Source: Achromobacter animicus (GTDB lineage: Bacteria; Pseudomonadota; Gammaproteobacteria; Burkholderiales; Burkholderiaceae_B). From it: a DNA stretch of 64,000 nucleotides. How positions within the stretch are numbered: the first letter of the stretch is position 1; each line of letters opens with the position of its first letter. The notes beneath the pieces are model-generated. The model saw only the letters and a program-made list of their open reading frames with translations, was not told where the DNA came from and did no database searches. The translations under genes were made by a program, and so were the position numbers. Of the stretch, positions 35,905 to 44,563 are shown piece by piece. Location: assembly GCF_902859585.1 (NCBI RefSeq), contig NZ_CADIJM010000001.1:372001-436000 (forward strand), in the 5' to 3' direction.

Positions 35905-36993
35905 ATGGCAGCACGCAGGTTTGCCGTGGGCGTCGCGGCATTGATGGCGCCATGGGCGGCCGACGCGCAGCAGAACGCAGTGACGCTGTATGGCGTCGTG
36001 GACCTGAGCATCGCGGGCTTTTCCACGCAGGAACGCGGCACGGCCATCAACATGCAGTCGGGCGTGCAGTCCGGCTCGCGCTGGGGGCTGCGCGGCAGCG
36101 AAGAGTTGGGCAACGGCCTGCGCGCGAACTTCCAGCTGGAAAGCGGCTTCCTGGCCAACAACGGCAATTCGGCGCAAGGCAGACGCCTGTTCGGCCGCGC
36201 GGCGTGGGTGGGCGTGTCGGGCGGTTTCGGCGATCTGCGGCTGGGGCGGCAGACCTCGGTCTCGTCCGCCACGCTGGCGGACTACGATGCGTTCCTGGCG
36301 TCGTACCTGATCACCGGCGCGCAGACCGCGCTTCTGCCGTACAACGCCAATCGCGCCGACAACACGGTGTCGTATTGGAGTCCATCCGTGGGCGGCCTGC
36401 GTGCGGGTGTGGATGCCAGCATGGATTACGACGGCGGCGGCGGATTCAAGACCGCGTCCACCAACAAGCTGTACAGCGCCGCCGTTGTGTTCGACCAGCC
36501 GGGTTATTCGATTGCCGCTACCTACGAAGGCGCGAGCTGGGCGGACGGGACGGTGCAATCGGCCGCCATGGCGAATGCCGGGGCAGACCGCCGGCCGTAC
36601 GCGTACACGCTGGCAGGCCGCGCGACGGTGGACGCGTTCACGCTCTATGCCGGCTGGTCGGTGATGCGCAATGGCTCGACCATCCCGGCGGTGCCGTCAC
36701 CCGGGCAGCGGGTGTACTTTCCGGGCAGCACGGTGCACGGCGTAATGGCGGGCGCCGCCTGGCGCACGGGCGCGAGCACCGTGATGGCGTCGTGGCAGGG
36801 CAGCCTGCCGGGCGGTGGGGCGCTCAAGCGCGATGGCGCCACGCATTCCCAGCAGATCTATTCGGCAGGCTACGTGTATGACCTGTCCAAGCGCACCAAC
36901 GTGTACGCCATCTACGGCTATATGCGGGGCGCCTGGGACGATCCGTCGTGGCATCAGTCCCAGTACGCGGTGGGCATGCGCCACCGCTTCTGA
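35905..36993 (+). CDS. Gram-negative porin
   Basis: 362 aa from ATG 35905 with GAGG upstream. Signal peptide to about 21 (ADAQQ), first strand SVTLYGVVDL-type (here NAVTLYGVVDLSI), the GSRWGLRGSEELGNGLRANFQLE block at about 54-76, and a C-terminal phenylalanine (MRHRF) needed for barrel assembly. General diffusion porin of the Burkholderiales type. It ends seven bp before a convergent binding-protein gene. Confidence 0.92.
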   Translation: MAARRFAVGVAALMAPWAADAQQNAVTLYGVVDLSIAGFSTQERGTAINMQSGVQSGSRWGLRGSEELGNGLRANFQLESGFLANNGNSAQGRRLFGRAAWVGVSGGFGDLRLGRQTSVSSATLADYDAFLASYLITGAQTALLPYNANRADNTVSYWSPSVGGLRAGVDASMDYDGGGGFKTASTNKLYSAAVVFDQPGYSIAATYEGASWADGTVQSAAMANAGADRRPYAYTLAGRATVDAFTLYAGWSVMRNGSTIPAVPSPGQRVYFPGSTVHGVMAGAAWRTGASTVMASWQGSLPGGGALKRDGATHSQQIYSAGYVYDLSKRTNVYAIYGYMRGAWDDPSWHQSQYAVGMRHRF

Positions 36994-37000
36994 CGCTGTA

Positions 37001-37969
37001 TCAGTAGGCCTTCCCGGCAATCGAATCCGCATAACCGAGATCCAGCCATTTGCCATCGGCCGGGATGCGATCCAGATTGCCCAGGTCGATCTGGGTCTGG
37101 AGCGCGTCCTTCAAGGCCTGCTCGGGCACCGCCACGGAATCGGCGAAGACGCCATCGTCGATCAGGCGCTGCACCGACGCGCGCACGACGGCGGGGTCCA
37201 GGTTGGGGAAGAGCTTCAGGCCGCTGGCCACGGCGGCGGCCGGGTCCTTGCGGATCGTCTTGAGCGCGCGGTCGATGCCGGAGACGAGCTTCTGCGAGAC
37301 CTGAGGGGAAATGTCCTGGCGCGTGGAAATGGCCGAGAACGTGTACGGACCGATCTCGCGCGAAAACGCGGAAACCACCTTGAAGCCCTGGGCCTGCGCT
37401 TGGGATGCGCCCGGCTCGTAGAGCACCGCGCAATCGGCCTGGCCGGAACTGAGCGGGCCGATCTCGTTGCCCAGGGGCACTTCCAGCAGATTCACGTCGC
37501 GCTTGGGGTCCAGGCCTGCGTTCTTGACCAGCTTGATGAACGCGGACGAACTGGTGGTGGGCATGGCGCCGGTGGCGATGGTGGCGCCTTTCAGGCTCTT
37601 GAAGCCATCAAACGCGAAGGCCGGCTTGCAAGTCAGCCACACGCCCAGGCGGTTCAGCGTGCCGCCCACCACCTTGACGGGCGCGCCGCGGCCGAAGGAG
37701 ATTGCGGTCCATTCGGGGCCGTGCAGGGAGAAGTCAGCACTCTTGGAGATGACGGCGGCCAGCGCGTTGGTAGACGACGACGCAACGTCGATGCGCACGT
37801 CCAGGCCTTCGTCCTTGAAGTAGCCGTGTTCCTCGGCGAAATACACCGGCAGGTAGAACACGGACTTGAACGCGGCCGAGACGACGGCCTTGTCATTGGC
37901 CATCGCCGACACGGACAGCAGGGAGGCAGCCGCGGCGGCGGCGATGCGCAGGGTGGTACGGATTTTCAT
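37001..37969 (-). CDS. NitT/TauT-type ABC importer substrate-binding protein
   Basis: 322 aa from ATG 37969. Sec signal (SLLSVSAMAN), then the SsuA/THI5-like fold: FYLPVYFAEEHGYFKDEGLDV, ALAAVISKSADFSLHGPEW, and SFGRGAPVKVVGG. It binds nitrate, sulfonate, pyrimidine precursor or aromatic ligands in related systems; substrate here is unknown. Last gene of an operon with permease and ATPase. Confidence 0.9.
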   Translation of the reverse strand: MKIRTTLRIAAAAAASLLSVSAMANDKAVVSAAFKSVFYLPVYFAEEHGYFKDEGLDVRIDVASSSTNALAAVISKSADFSLHGPEWTAISFGRGAPVKVVGGTLNRLGVWLTCKPAFAFDGFKSLKGATIATGAMPTTSSSAFIKLVKNAGLDPKRDVNLLEVPLGNEIGPLSSGQADCAVLYEPGASQAQAQGFKVVSAFSREIGPYTFSAISTRQDISPQVSQKLVSGIDRALKTIRKDPAAAVASGLKLFPNLDPAVVRASVQRLIDDGVFADSVAVPEQALKDALQTQIDLGNLDRIPADGKWLDLGYADSIAGKAY

Positions 37970-37995
37970 GGGTTTGCAGCGGCGCAATGTGCGCT

Positions 37996-38841
37996 TCACA
38001 GTTTAAATTGAGTGGCGTAGGTCTGGTCTTTCCAGCGCAGCAGGCGCTTTTCGGCGATGTCCACGCCGGCATACAGGACGAAGCCCAGCGCCATCAGCGA
38101 GAAGATGCCGACCCAGACCGTGTTCAGGTCATAGAGCGACGAGGCGACGAAGATGATGTGGCCCAGGCCGTACTTGGACGAGATGAATTCGCCCACGACC
38201 GTGCCCACCAGCGCGAAGCCGATGTTGATGCGGAACGTGGCGATGATGGCGGGCAGCGCCGACGGCACGACGACCTTGGCGAAGATCTGCCGTTTGGTGG
38301 CGCCCAGCGACACGAGCATCTTCTGGATGTCCGGGTCCGCGTCCTTGGCGGCCTGAAAGGCGGCCAGCAGCGCGACGATGGACGTCAGGGAGATCGACAG
38401 CGCCACCTTGGAAATCAGGCCCGTGCCGAACCACAGGATGACCAGCGGCGCGAACGCGATCTTGGGGACGCTGTTGATCGCGACCAGAAAGGGTTCGACC
38501 ACCTTGGCGCCATAGGGCGAATACCACAGCGCCAGACCCGGAATGGTGCCCACCACGGTGCCGACGACGAAACCGGCCGCCGACGCCCACAGTGTGTAGT
38601 TGGCGTGCTCCCAGAGTTCGCCGGACACGATCAGCTTCCAACCCGCCTGCACCACGCCGGCGGGGGATCCAAAAAGAAAGCCCGACACCGCGCCGGTGCG
38701 CACGGCGGCTTCCCACGCGCCAAACAGCACGGCAAGAATGAACAGCTGCGTCGCCAGGACAGGAACGCGAAAGCCCGGACGCGGGCGCGCGGGTGCGGGC
38801 GAAGCGACGCCCTGGGCAAGAGATGCGGAGGTCTGGGTCAT
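37996..38841 (-). CDS. NitT/TauT-type ABC importer permease
   Basis: 281 aa with six helices and the EAA loop SLGATKRQIFAKVVVPSALPAI at about 180-200. Its ATG overlaps the stop of the ATPase gene (ATGA), indicating translational coupling. Confidence 0.91.
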   Translation of the reverse strand: MTQTSASLAQGVASPAPARPRPGFRVPVLATQLFILAVLFGAWEAAVRTGAVSGFLFGSPAGVVQAGWKLIVSGELWEHANYTLWASAAGFVVGTVVGTIPGLALWYSPYGAKVVEPFLVAINSVPKIAFAPLVILWFGTGLISKVALSISLTSIVALLAAFQAAKDADPDIQKMLVSLGATKRQIFAKVVVPSALPAIIATFRINIGFALVGTVVGEFISSKYGLGHIIFVASSLYDLNTVWVGIFSLMALGFVLYAGVDIAEKRLLRWKDQTYATQFKL

Positions 38842-39635
38842 GCGTGGGTGCCGTCCTTGCGGGCGGTCTGTATGTCGAGTTCCTGGCACAGCAGGTCGAA
38901 GTAGCCGGGAAAGCGGCTGTCGTGGCGCGCATGCAGCGGCGAGCGTGTGCCCAGCTCGATCCGGTGCTCGCTTTTCAGGCGGCCGGGGCGGGCGCTCAGC
39001 ACGAAGATGCGCTCGGACAGCGCGATGGCTTCGTCGATGTCGTGGGTCACCAGCACCACGGTCTTGCCTTGCTTGCTGACGGTGTCGGCCAGCATCGATT
39101 CGAGGAACAGGCGGGTCTGGTAATCCAGCGCTGAGAACGGTTCGTCCAGCAGCAGCACGTCCGGATCGGGCAGCAGCGTGCGCGCCAGGGCCACGCGCTG
39201 GCGCATGCCGCCGGACAGCGCCTTCGGATAGCTGTCCTGAAAGGGCAGCAGGCCGAAGGTGTCCAGATACTCGCGGGCGCGTTCCACGGATTCGGCCTTG
39301 GGCGCGCCCCGGATTTCCAGGCCGACCAGGACGTTGTCCAGCACGGTGCGCCACGGCATCAGCAGGTCGCGCTGCAGCATGTAGCCGACGCGCCCGCGCA
39401 GGTTGGGCAGCGGGCGGCCGTCCAGCGCGATGGTGCCGGCGTCGTGTTCCAGAAGACCGGTCAGGATGTTGAACAGCGTGGACTTGCCGCAGCCGGACGG
39501 GCCGATGATGCTGACGAACTCGCCGTTGGCGGCGTTCAGGCTGATGTCGTCCAGGACCTGCACCGGGCCGGTGTCGGTGTGGAAGCGCTTGGAGAGATTG
39601 CGGATCTCAAGTTTCAGGGGCGGGGTAGGGCTCAT
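38838..39635 (-). CDS. NitT/TauT-type ABC importer ATP-binding protein
   Basis: 265 aa from ATG 39635. Walker A GPSGCGKST, signature LSGGMRQRV, Walker B VLLLDEPFSALD and H-loop VTHDIDEAI as in SsuB/TauB. An in-frame start at 39701 would run into the upstream AhpD-like gene, so 39635 is preferred. Confidence 0.92.
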   Translation of the reverse strand: MSPTPPLKLEIRNLSKRFHTDTGPVQVLDDISLNAANGEFVSIIGPSGCGKSTLFNILTGLLEHDAGTIALDGRPLPNLRGRVGYMLQRDLLMPWRTVLDNVLVGLEIRGAPKAESVERAREYLDTFGLLPFQDSYPKALSGGMRQRVALARTLLPDPDVLLLDEPFSALDYQTRLFLESMLADTVSKQGKTVVLVTHDIDEAIALSERIFVLSARPGRLKSEHRIELGTRSPLHARHDSRFPGYFDLLCQELDIQTARKDGTHA

Positions 39636-39657
39636 GGCGAAACGACTGCACGGCGCC

Positions 39658-40215
39658 TCAAGCTGCGCCAGGCTCCAGTTCCAGGGCCACCACGTCTTCA
39701 TGCGGCACTTCCAGCGCCTCGTTGAAGCGCTTGAAAAAGCTGCACAGTGCGATGCGGATGGTCAGCTCCACGATCTGTTCTTCGCTGAAGAACGATTGCA
39801 GCTTCGCGTAGAAGGCATCGCTGACCTGCGCCGGCGTCAGCGTGACCAGCACCGCGTAGTCGCGCACCACCAGGTCTTTCTCGTCCAGGCCCGGCACCTG
39901 CGGTTCCAGCAGGCGGTCGATGGCTTCCTGCGAGATGCCGTGCGCCGCCAGCTTGGGTGTGTGCAGCGTGACGCAGTAATGGCAGGCATGCGCCTTGGAC
40001 GCGGTCAGCAGCGCGATCTCCAGGTGCCGCGGCGAAATCAGCCCGTCTTCGCGCGACTGCACCAGGTACGAAAAGAAGTGCTTCAAGGCCGGCGGGCGGG
40101 GCGCGAACGCGCTCAGCATGTTCGCGTACGGGCCGTAGTCCTGCAGAAGCTGATTGAAGAGTTGGGCGGTCGCGGGATCCAGCTTGGCGGGATCCAAAGG
40201 AGTGAGGCGTGACAA
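39658..40215 (-). CDS. Carboxymuconolactone decarboxylase/AhpD-like protein
   Basis: 185 aa, starting at TTG 40215 (no in-frame ATG fits). The AhpD-type redox motif is CHYCVTLH at about 77-84, preceded by EIALLTASKAHA. Members include carboxymuconolactone decarboxylase and AhpD peroxidases; the C-x-x-C-x-x-x-H pattern favours an AhpD-like thiol activity. First gene of the NitT/TauT operon (22 bp before the ATPase gene), so it may act on the imported compound. Confidence 0.85.
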   Translation of the reverse strand: MSRLTPLDPAKLDPATAQLFNQLLQDYGPYANMLSAFAPRPPALKHFFSYLVQSREDGLISPRHLEIALLTASKAHACHYCVTLHTPKLAAHGISQEAIDRLLEPQVPGLDEKDLVVRDYAVLVTLTPAQVSDAFYAKLQSFFSEEQIVELTIRIALCSFFKRFNEALEVPHEDVVALELEPGAA

Positions 40216-40219
40216 GGCA

Positions 40220-40250
40220 ATTCCAGCGTAGGGAAGAAGAACGCTGGAAT
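40220..40250. promoter_or_regulatory. Perfect 9-bp inverted repeat abutting the AhpD-like start
   Basis: ATTCCAGCG (40220-40228) and CGCTGGAAT (40242-40250) with a 13-base spacer, four bp from the TTG start. It could be an operator or an RNA hairpin hiding the ribosome site. Confidence 0.5.
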
Positions 40251-40357
40251 CCTAAGAGACATGCGGCCGCGTGAAAAATACCGATATCACATATGTATAT
40301 GGGTATGCCGGCGTCGCGGGCGGCTCCGCTGCCTTGCCGCGCCAGCATCGCGCCTGT

Positions 40358-41131
40358 CTACAGCCGCTGTCCTCCCGTCGCGTCGATGCGCTGTCCCGTG
40401 ACCCAGCGCCCCTCGTTGGATGCCAGGAATGCCACGATGTCCGCGATGTCGTCAGGCTGGCCCACGCGGCCCAGCGCGATGCTCTGTGCGATGACGCGGC
40501 TCAGTTCCGGGTCGCGGGCGCGCTGGTTCAGATCAGTGGCGGTGGCGCCGGGCAAGACCGCATTCACGGTAATGCCGCGCGCGCCCAGTTCGCTGGCCAG
40601 CAGCAGCGTCAGCGCTTCCAGGCCCGCCTTGGCTGGCGCGTAGACGCTCATTTCGGGATACGCGGCGCGCGTGCCCATCGAAGAGATGTTGATGATGCGG
40701 CCGCCATCGCGCAGGAACGGCAGGCAGTGCTGGATCAGGAAGAACGGCGTCTTCAGGTTCACTTGCAGCACACGGTCGAAGTCCAGCGGCGTCACCTCGG
40801 GCAGCCGGGCGCGCAGGCCTACGCCCGCGTTGTTGACCAGGATGTCCAGGCCCTCGTCGCCGGTGCGTTCGCGCAAACTGGCGCGTGCTTCCTGCGCCAA
40901 CCGCTCGGCCGCCTCGGGGTCCGCCAGGTCGGCCTGCAACGTCCAGGCCTGGCCGCCGGCCGCCTGGATCTGGCCGGCGACTTCATCGGCAGCGTCGGCC
41001 TGCGCGTTGTAGTGCACGGCGACGAGCGCGCCGCGGCGGCCCAGCGCCAGCGCGATCGCGCGGCCAATGCCCCGGCTGGCGCCGGTGACGAGGGCGGTCT
41101 TACCCGCCAGGGAATCTGGTGTGGCGCTCAT
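40358..41131 (-). CDS. SDR family oxidoreductase
   Basis: 257 aa from ATG 41131, with AAAAGGAGG upstream. NAD(P)-binding TGASRGIGRAIA at about 15-26, NNAGVG, catalytic Ser in NISSMG, and Tyr-Lys in YAPAK. A classical 3-oxoacyl-ACP reductase-like short-chain dehydrogenase. Its ATG overlaps the stop of the acyl-CoA ligase (ATGA), and it is the last of nine co-directional genes. Confidence 0.92.
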   Translation of the reverse strand: MSATPDSLAGKTALVTGASRGIGRAIALALGRRGALVAVHYNAQADAADEVAGQIQAAGGQAWTLQADLADPEAAERLAQEARASLRERTGDEGLDILVNNAGVGLRARLPEVTPLDFDRVLQVNLKTPFFLIQHCLPFLRDGGRIINISSMGTRAAYPEMSVYAPAKAGLEALTLLLASELGARGITVNAVLPGATATDLNQRARDPELSRVIAQSIALGRVGQPDDIADIVAFLASNEGRWVTGQRIDATGGQRL

Positions 41132-42669
41132 GCGGCCTCCTTTTCGGGTTGTGTCCAGGCTTGCCGGGCTTCCAATGCCCGCGCCTGCAGCAGCAAGGCA
41201 TTGCGATCGACCTTGTTGGTGCCCGCCCACGGCAGGTCGTCCAGGAAGCGGATGCGGCGCGGGTGCTGGTAAGCCGGACCGTTATCGAGAGCGTGCTGCT
41301 TGAGCGTGTCGGCGTCCAGCGTGCTGCCGGCACGCCGTACGACGAACGCGACCGGGATGTGGCCGCGCTCTTCGTCGGCTAGTGGCACGACGCAGCTCTG
41401 GCGAACGTCGGGGTGCGATTCCAGCAGCTTCTCGACTTCAACGGGATAGATGTTCTCGCCCGCGCAGACGAACATGTCGTCCGCGCGGCCTACAAAGTAG
41501 TGGAATCCGTCGGGATCGCGGCGCATCACGTCGCCGCTGTAGTACCAGCCGTCTTTCAGCACCTGCGCGCTCTTCTCCGGCAGGTTGTGATAGCCGCCCA
41601 GCACGGCGGGATTCTTCATTTCCAGCACGCCTTCGTCCGGGGTGGCGCCGCCCGTCAGCCGGACCTGCGCGGCGTCCAGCGGATAGCCGACCGACAGCGG
41701 CGGCGTGGGCAGGCCATCAGGATGCGGTCCGAACACGGCGGGACCGGCCTCGGTCGTGCCATAGCCGTGGGTGATGCGCACGTGCGGCAGCGCGCGCTGG
41801 ATGCGGTCGAACAGAGCCGTCGTCATCGGCGCAGAGCCCAGCATCACGCGCTCCAGCGCCGACAGGTCGCGGTCCTGCAGCAAGGCGGGATCCTTGACCA
41901 GCCGCGCAAACATCGTGGGCACGGCGGTCAGGATGGTGATGCGATAGCGCGCCAGCGCATCGGCGTAGGCGGCCACGTCGAACCCGGGCTGGATCACCAG
42001 CAGGCTGTTGCTGGCAAATGCGCGCTTGGACATGAAGAGACCATTCATGTGAAAGAGCGGCTGCGCCAGCAGGTAGCGCGCTTGCGGCGCGTCCGGATTC
42101 GCGGGGCCGGACGTGGCGGTCAGCGCCCACAGTTGTCCGGCATGGGTCAGCGGCACGCCCTTGGGTTTGCCGGTGGACCCTGACGTGTACAGCATCTGCG
42201 CGATGTCTTCGGGCGCGGGCGTGACGCTCGTGAATGTGGTGGGGACGATCTGCGCCGCAAACCCCTGCGGGCCCGCGTCATCGAAATCCAGCACCGGCAC
42301 GGTTGCCTCGAAGCCGGCGCGGCGGGGGCCATCCACGAACGCGAGCGCAATGTCCGCGTCGCGCAGCACGTAGTCGATATTCTCCTGCGACTGCTTGATG
42401 TTGATGGGCACGGCCACGTGACCGGCCCGCATGATGCCGAAGTACGCCAGCAAGTATTCGGCGCGGTTCAGCGCCGCGATGGCGATGCGCGAGCCCGGCG
42501 GCAGGCTGCGCGCGGTCAGCCACGCGGCCACGCCGCCGGCCAGGCGGTCAGCCTCGCCGTGGGTCAACCGCCAAGGTGCGTCAGGCACGCGCAGGTCGAT
42601 GAGCGCGGGCAGCTCGGCCGGCAGGCGCGGATCGGCAAGATCGCCAAGGTTTCGGGGGGAATGCGTCAT
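41128..42669 (-). CDS. Class I adenylate-forming acyl-CoA ligase
   Basis: 513 aa from ATG 42669. AMP-binding P-loop YTSGSTGKPKGVPLTH at about 163-178, HGYGTTEAGP near 293, and the hinge GRADDMFVCAGENIYPVEVE with the late catalytic lysine in GTNKVDR. It activates a carboxylic acid with ATP and CoA. In an operon with a thioesterase, SDR and quinone oxidoreductase it probably starts beta-oxidation-like breakdown of the imported acid. Substrate unknown. Confidence 0.92.
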   Translation of the reverse strand: MTHSPRNLGDLADPRLPAELPALIDLRVPDAPWRLTHGEADRLAGGVAAWLTARSLPPGSRIAIAALNRAEYLLAYFGIMRAGHVAVPINIKQSQENIDYVLRDADIALAFVDGPRRAGFEATVPVLDFDDAGPQGFAAQIVPTTFTSVTPAPEDIAQMLYTSGSTGKPKGVPLTHAGQLWALTATSGPANPDAPQARYLLAQPLFHMNGLFMSKRAFASNSLLVIQPGFDVAAYADALARYRITILTAVPTMFARLVKDPALLQDRDLSALERVMLGSAPMTTALFDRIQRALPHVRITHGYGTTEAGPAVFGPHPDGLPTPPLSVGYPLDAAQVRLTGGATPDEGVLEMKNPAVLGGYHNLPEKSAQVLKDGWYYSGDVMRRDPDGFHYFVGRADDMFVCAGENIYPVEVEKLLESHPDVRQSCVVPLADEERGHIPVAFVVRRAGSTLDADTLKQHALDNGPAYQHPRRIRFLDDLPWAGTNKVDRNALLLQARALEARQAWTQPEKEAA

Positions 42670-42695
42670 AAGAAGGACTTCCAGAAGTTGGCGGC

Positions 42696-43583
42696 TCAGC
42701 GCTTTTGCAGCTTGGGATTGAGCGCGTCGTTCAGGCCGTCGCCGACCAGGTTCAGCGACAGCACGGTAAGCATGATGGCCACGCCGGGCACGGCGCAGAT
42801 GTACCAGGAGGATCGGATCAGGCTGCGGCCTTCGCCCACCAGCCGGCCCCAGCTTGCGATGTTGGGATCGCCCAGGCCCAGGAAGGACACCACCGACTCG
42901 TAGAGGATGGCGCCGGCCACGACCAGCGACGACATCACGATGACCGGCGGCAGCGCATTGGGCAGGACTTCTGCGGCGGCGATGCGCCACGGGTTCATGC
43001 CGACGGCGCGGCAGGCCTGCACGAACTCGCGCTCCTTGAAGGACAGGAATTCCGCGCGGGTCAGGCGGGCGATCGGGGGCCAGGACACCACGCCCACGGC
43101 GAGCGTGATGTTCTCGATTCGCGGTCCCAGCACCGACACGACCGTCAGCACGAACACCACATTGGGAATGATCTGGAACAGCTCGGTCAGGCGCATCAGC
43201 CCCTCGTCGATCCAGCCGCCCGCCCACGCAGCGGCCGCGCCGACGGTGACGCCGATCAGCGTGGCGGTGGCGGCGGCCACCAGGCCGATCAACAGCGTGG
43301 CGCGCGCGCCGTGGGCAATCAGTGCGGCGATGTCGCGGCCCATGGAGTCCGTACCCAGCGGATAACGCCAGGACTCGAACGGCCAGATCTCGGGCGCGCC
43401 CACGATGCGCAGCGGATTGACGGGGTATAGCCAGTCGGCGCTGGCCGCCACCAGCGCGACCAGCAGCAGGAGCAGCGCGCCCGCCACGGCGCCGCGGTTG
43501 CGGGCAAAGCGCACGGCGAATGCGTCCGGCCGACGGGCGGCCGGCGCGCCTGCAGGAATAGTTGCAGCGGAAGGTGCGGACAT
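42696..43583 (-). CDS. Peptide/nickel-type ABC importer permease (DppC-like)
   Basis: 295 aa. N-terminal NRGAVAGALLLLLVALVA, the LGTDSMGRDI motif of DppC proteins at about 75-85, and the EAA loop CRAVGMNPWRIAAAEVLPNALPPV-type region near 190. Directly follows the DppB-like gene (1-bp gap). Confidence 0.92.
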   Translation of the reverse strand: MSAPSAATIPAGAPAARRPDAFAVRFARNRGAVAGALLLLLVALVAASADWLYPVNPLRIVGAPEIWPFESWRYPLGTDSMGRDIAALIAHGARATLLIGLVAAATATLIGVTVGAAAAWAGGWIDEGLMRLTELFQIIPNVVFVLTVVSVLGPRIENITLAVGVVSWPPIARLTRAEFLSFKEREFVQACRAVGMNPWRIAAAEVLPNALPPVIVMSSLVVAGAILYESVVSFLGLGDPNIASWGRLVGEGRSLIRSSWYICAVPGVAIMLTVLSLNLVGDGLNDALNPKLQKR

Positions 43584-43584
43584 G

Positions 43585-44556
43585 TCAGGCGGCCTTGATG
43601 CGCGGATCCAGGCGCGTATATGCCAGATCCACGAAGATATTGGCGATGATCACGACGACCGAACTGAGCACCAGGATGCCCAGCACGACGGGATAGTTGC
43701 GGCTCATGACGCTGTCGAACAGCACCGCGCCGATGCCGGGCCAGCTGAACACCGACTCGATCACGATGCTGCCGCCCAGCACGGCGCCCAGTTGCAGGCC
43801 CAGCAGGGTGACGATGGGAAGGACGGCGTTGCGCAACACGTGGCGCAGCACCACGGCGACGCGCGTCAGACCCTTGGCGTAGGCGGTGCGCACGTAATCC
43901 ATGCGGCTGACTTCCAGCATCGATGCGCGCATCACACGCGCGTAGGCTGCCGAATAGAACAAGCCGAGTGCCACCGCCGGCAACGCCAGATGATGCAGGA
44001 TGTCCAGCGCCTGCCGCCACAGCCCGCCGTCCAGCCCGATGGTGACCATGCCGCCCACCGGAAACCAGCCCAGCTTCACCGAGAACATGATGATCAGCAT
44101 GATTCCCAGCCAGAAGCTCGGCGCGGCAAAGCACAGCACGGCGAAGGCGGACACGGCGCTGTCCCACCATGTGTTGACCTTGACGGCCGACACGATGCCG
44201 GCCGCCACGCCCACCAGCACGGCGATGGCAATGCTGGCCAGCATCAGCACCAGCGTGGCGGGCAAGTGCGCCAGGATGACGTCCAGCACCGGCAGGTTAT
44301 GCCGGTAGGAATAGCCCAGGTCCAGCTGCGCGACCGACCCGATGTACTTGAGCAACTGCACTGCCGGTGGCTGGTCCAGCCCGTAGGTCACGCGCAGGCG
44401 CTCGATCAGCGCCGGGTCGGTGACCTGCTGCTCGGCTGTCATGACATCCAGGAAGGTCCCCGGCACGGACTGGATCAGGGCAAAGTTCAGGACCACCACG
44501 CCCAGCAGCAGCGGGATGGCCTGAAGCAGCCGGCGCGAGATCAGGCGCAGAGCCAT
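43585..44556 (-). CDS. Peptide/nickel-type ABC importer permease (DppB-like)
   Basis: 323 aa from ATG 44556. Six helices, DppB opening RLLQAIPLLLGVVVLNF, and EAA loop YAKGLTRVAVVLRHVLRNAVLP at about 203-224. It pairs with the DppC-like gene. No DppD/DppF ATPase gene is present in this operon or elsewhere in the window. Confidence 0.92.
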   Translation of the reverse strand: MALRLISRRLLQAIPLLLGVVVLNFALIQSVPGTFLDVMTAEQQVTDPALIERLRVTYGLDQPPAVQLLKYIGSVAQLDLGYSYRHNLPVLDVILAHLPATLVLMLASIAIAVLVGVAAGIVSAVKVNTWWDSAVSAFAVLCFAAPSFWLGIMLIIMFSVKLGWFPVGGMVTIGLDGGLWRQALDILHHLALPAVALGLFYSAAYARVMRASMLEVSRMDYVRTAYAKGLTRVAVVLRHVLRNAVLPIVTLLGLQLGAVLGGSIVIESVFSWPGIGAVLFDSVMSRNYPVVLGILVLSSVVVIIANIFVDLAYTRLDPRIKAA

Positions 44557-44563
44557 GTCGTCC

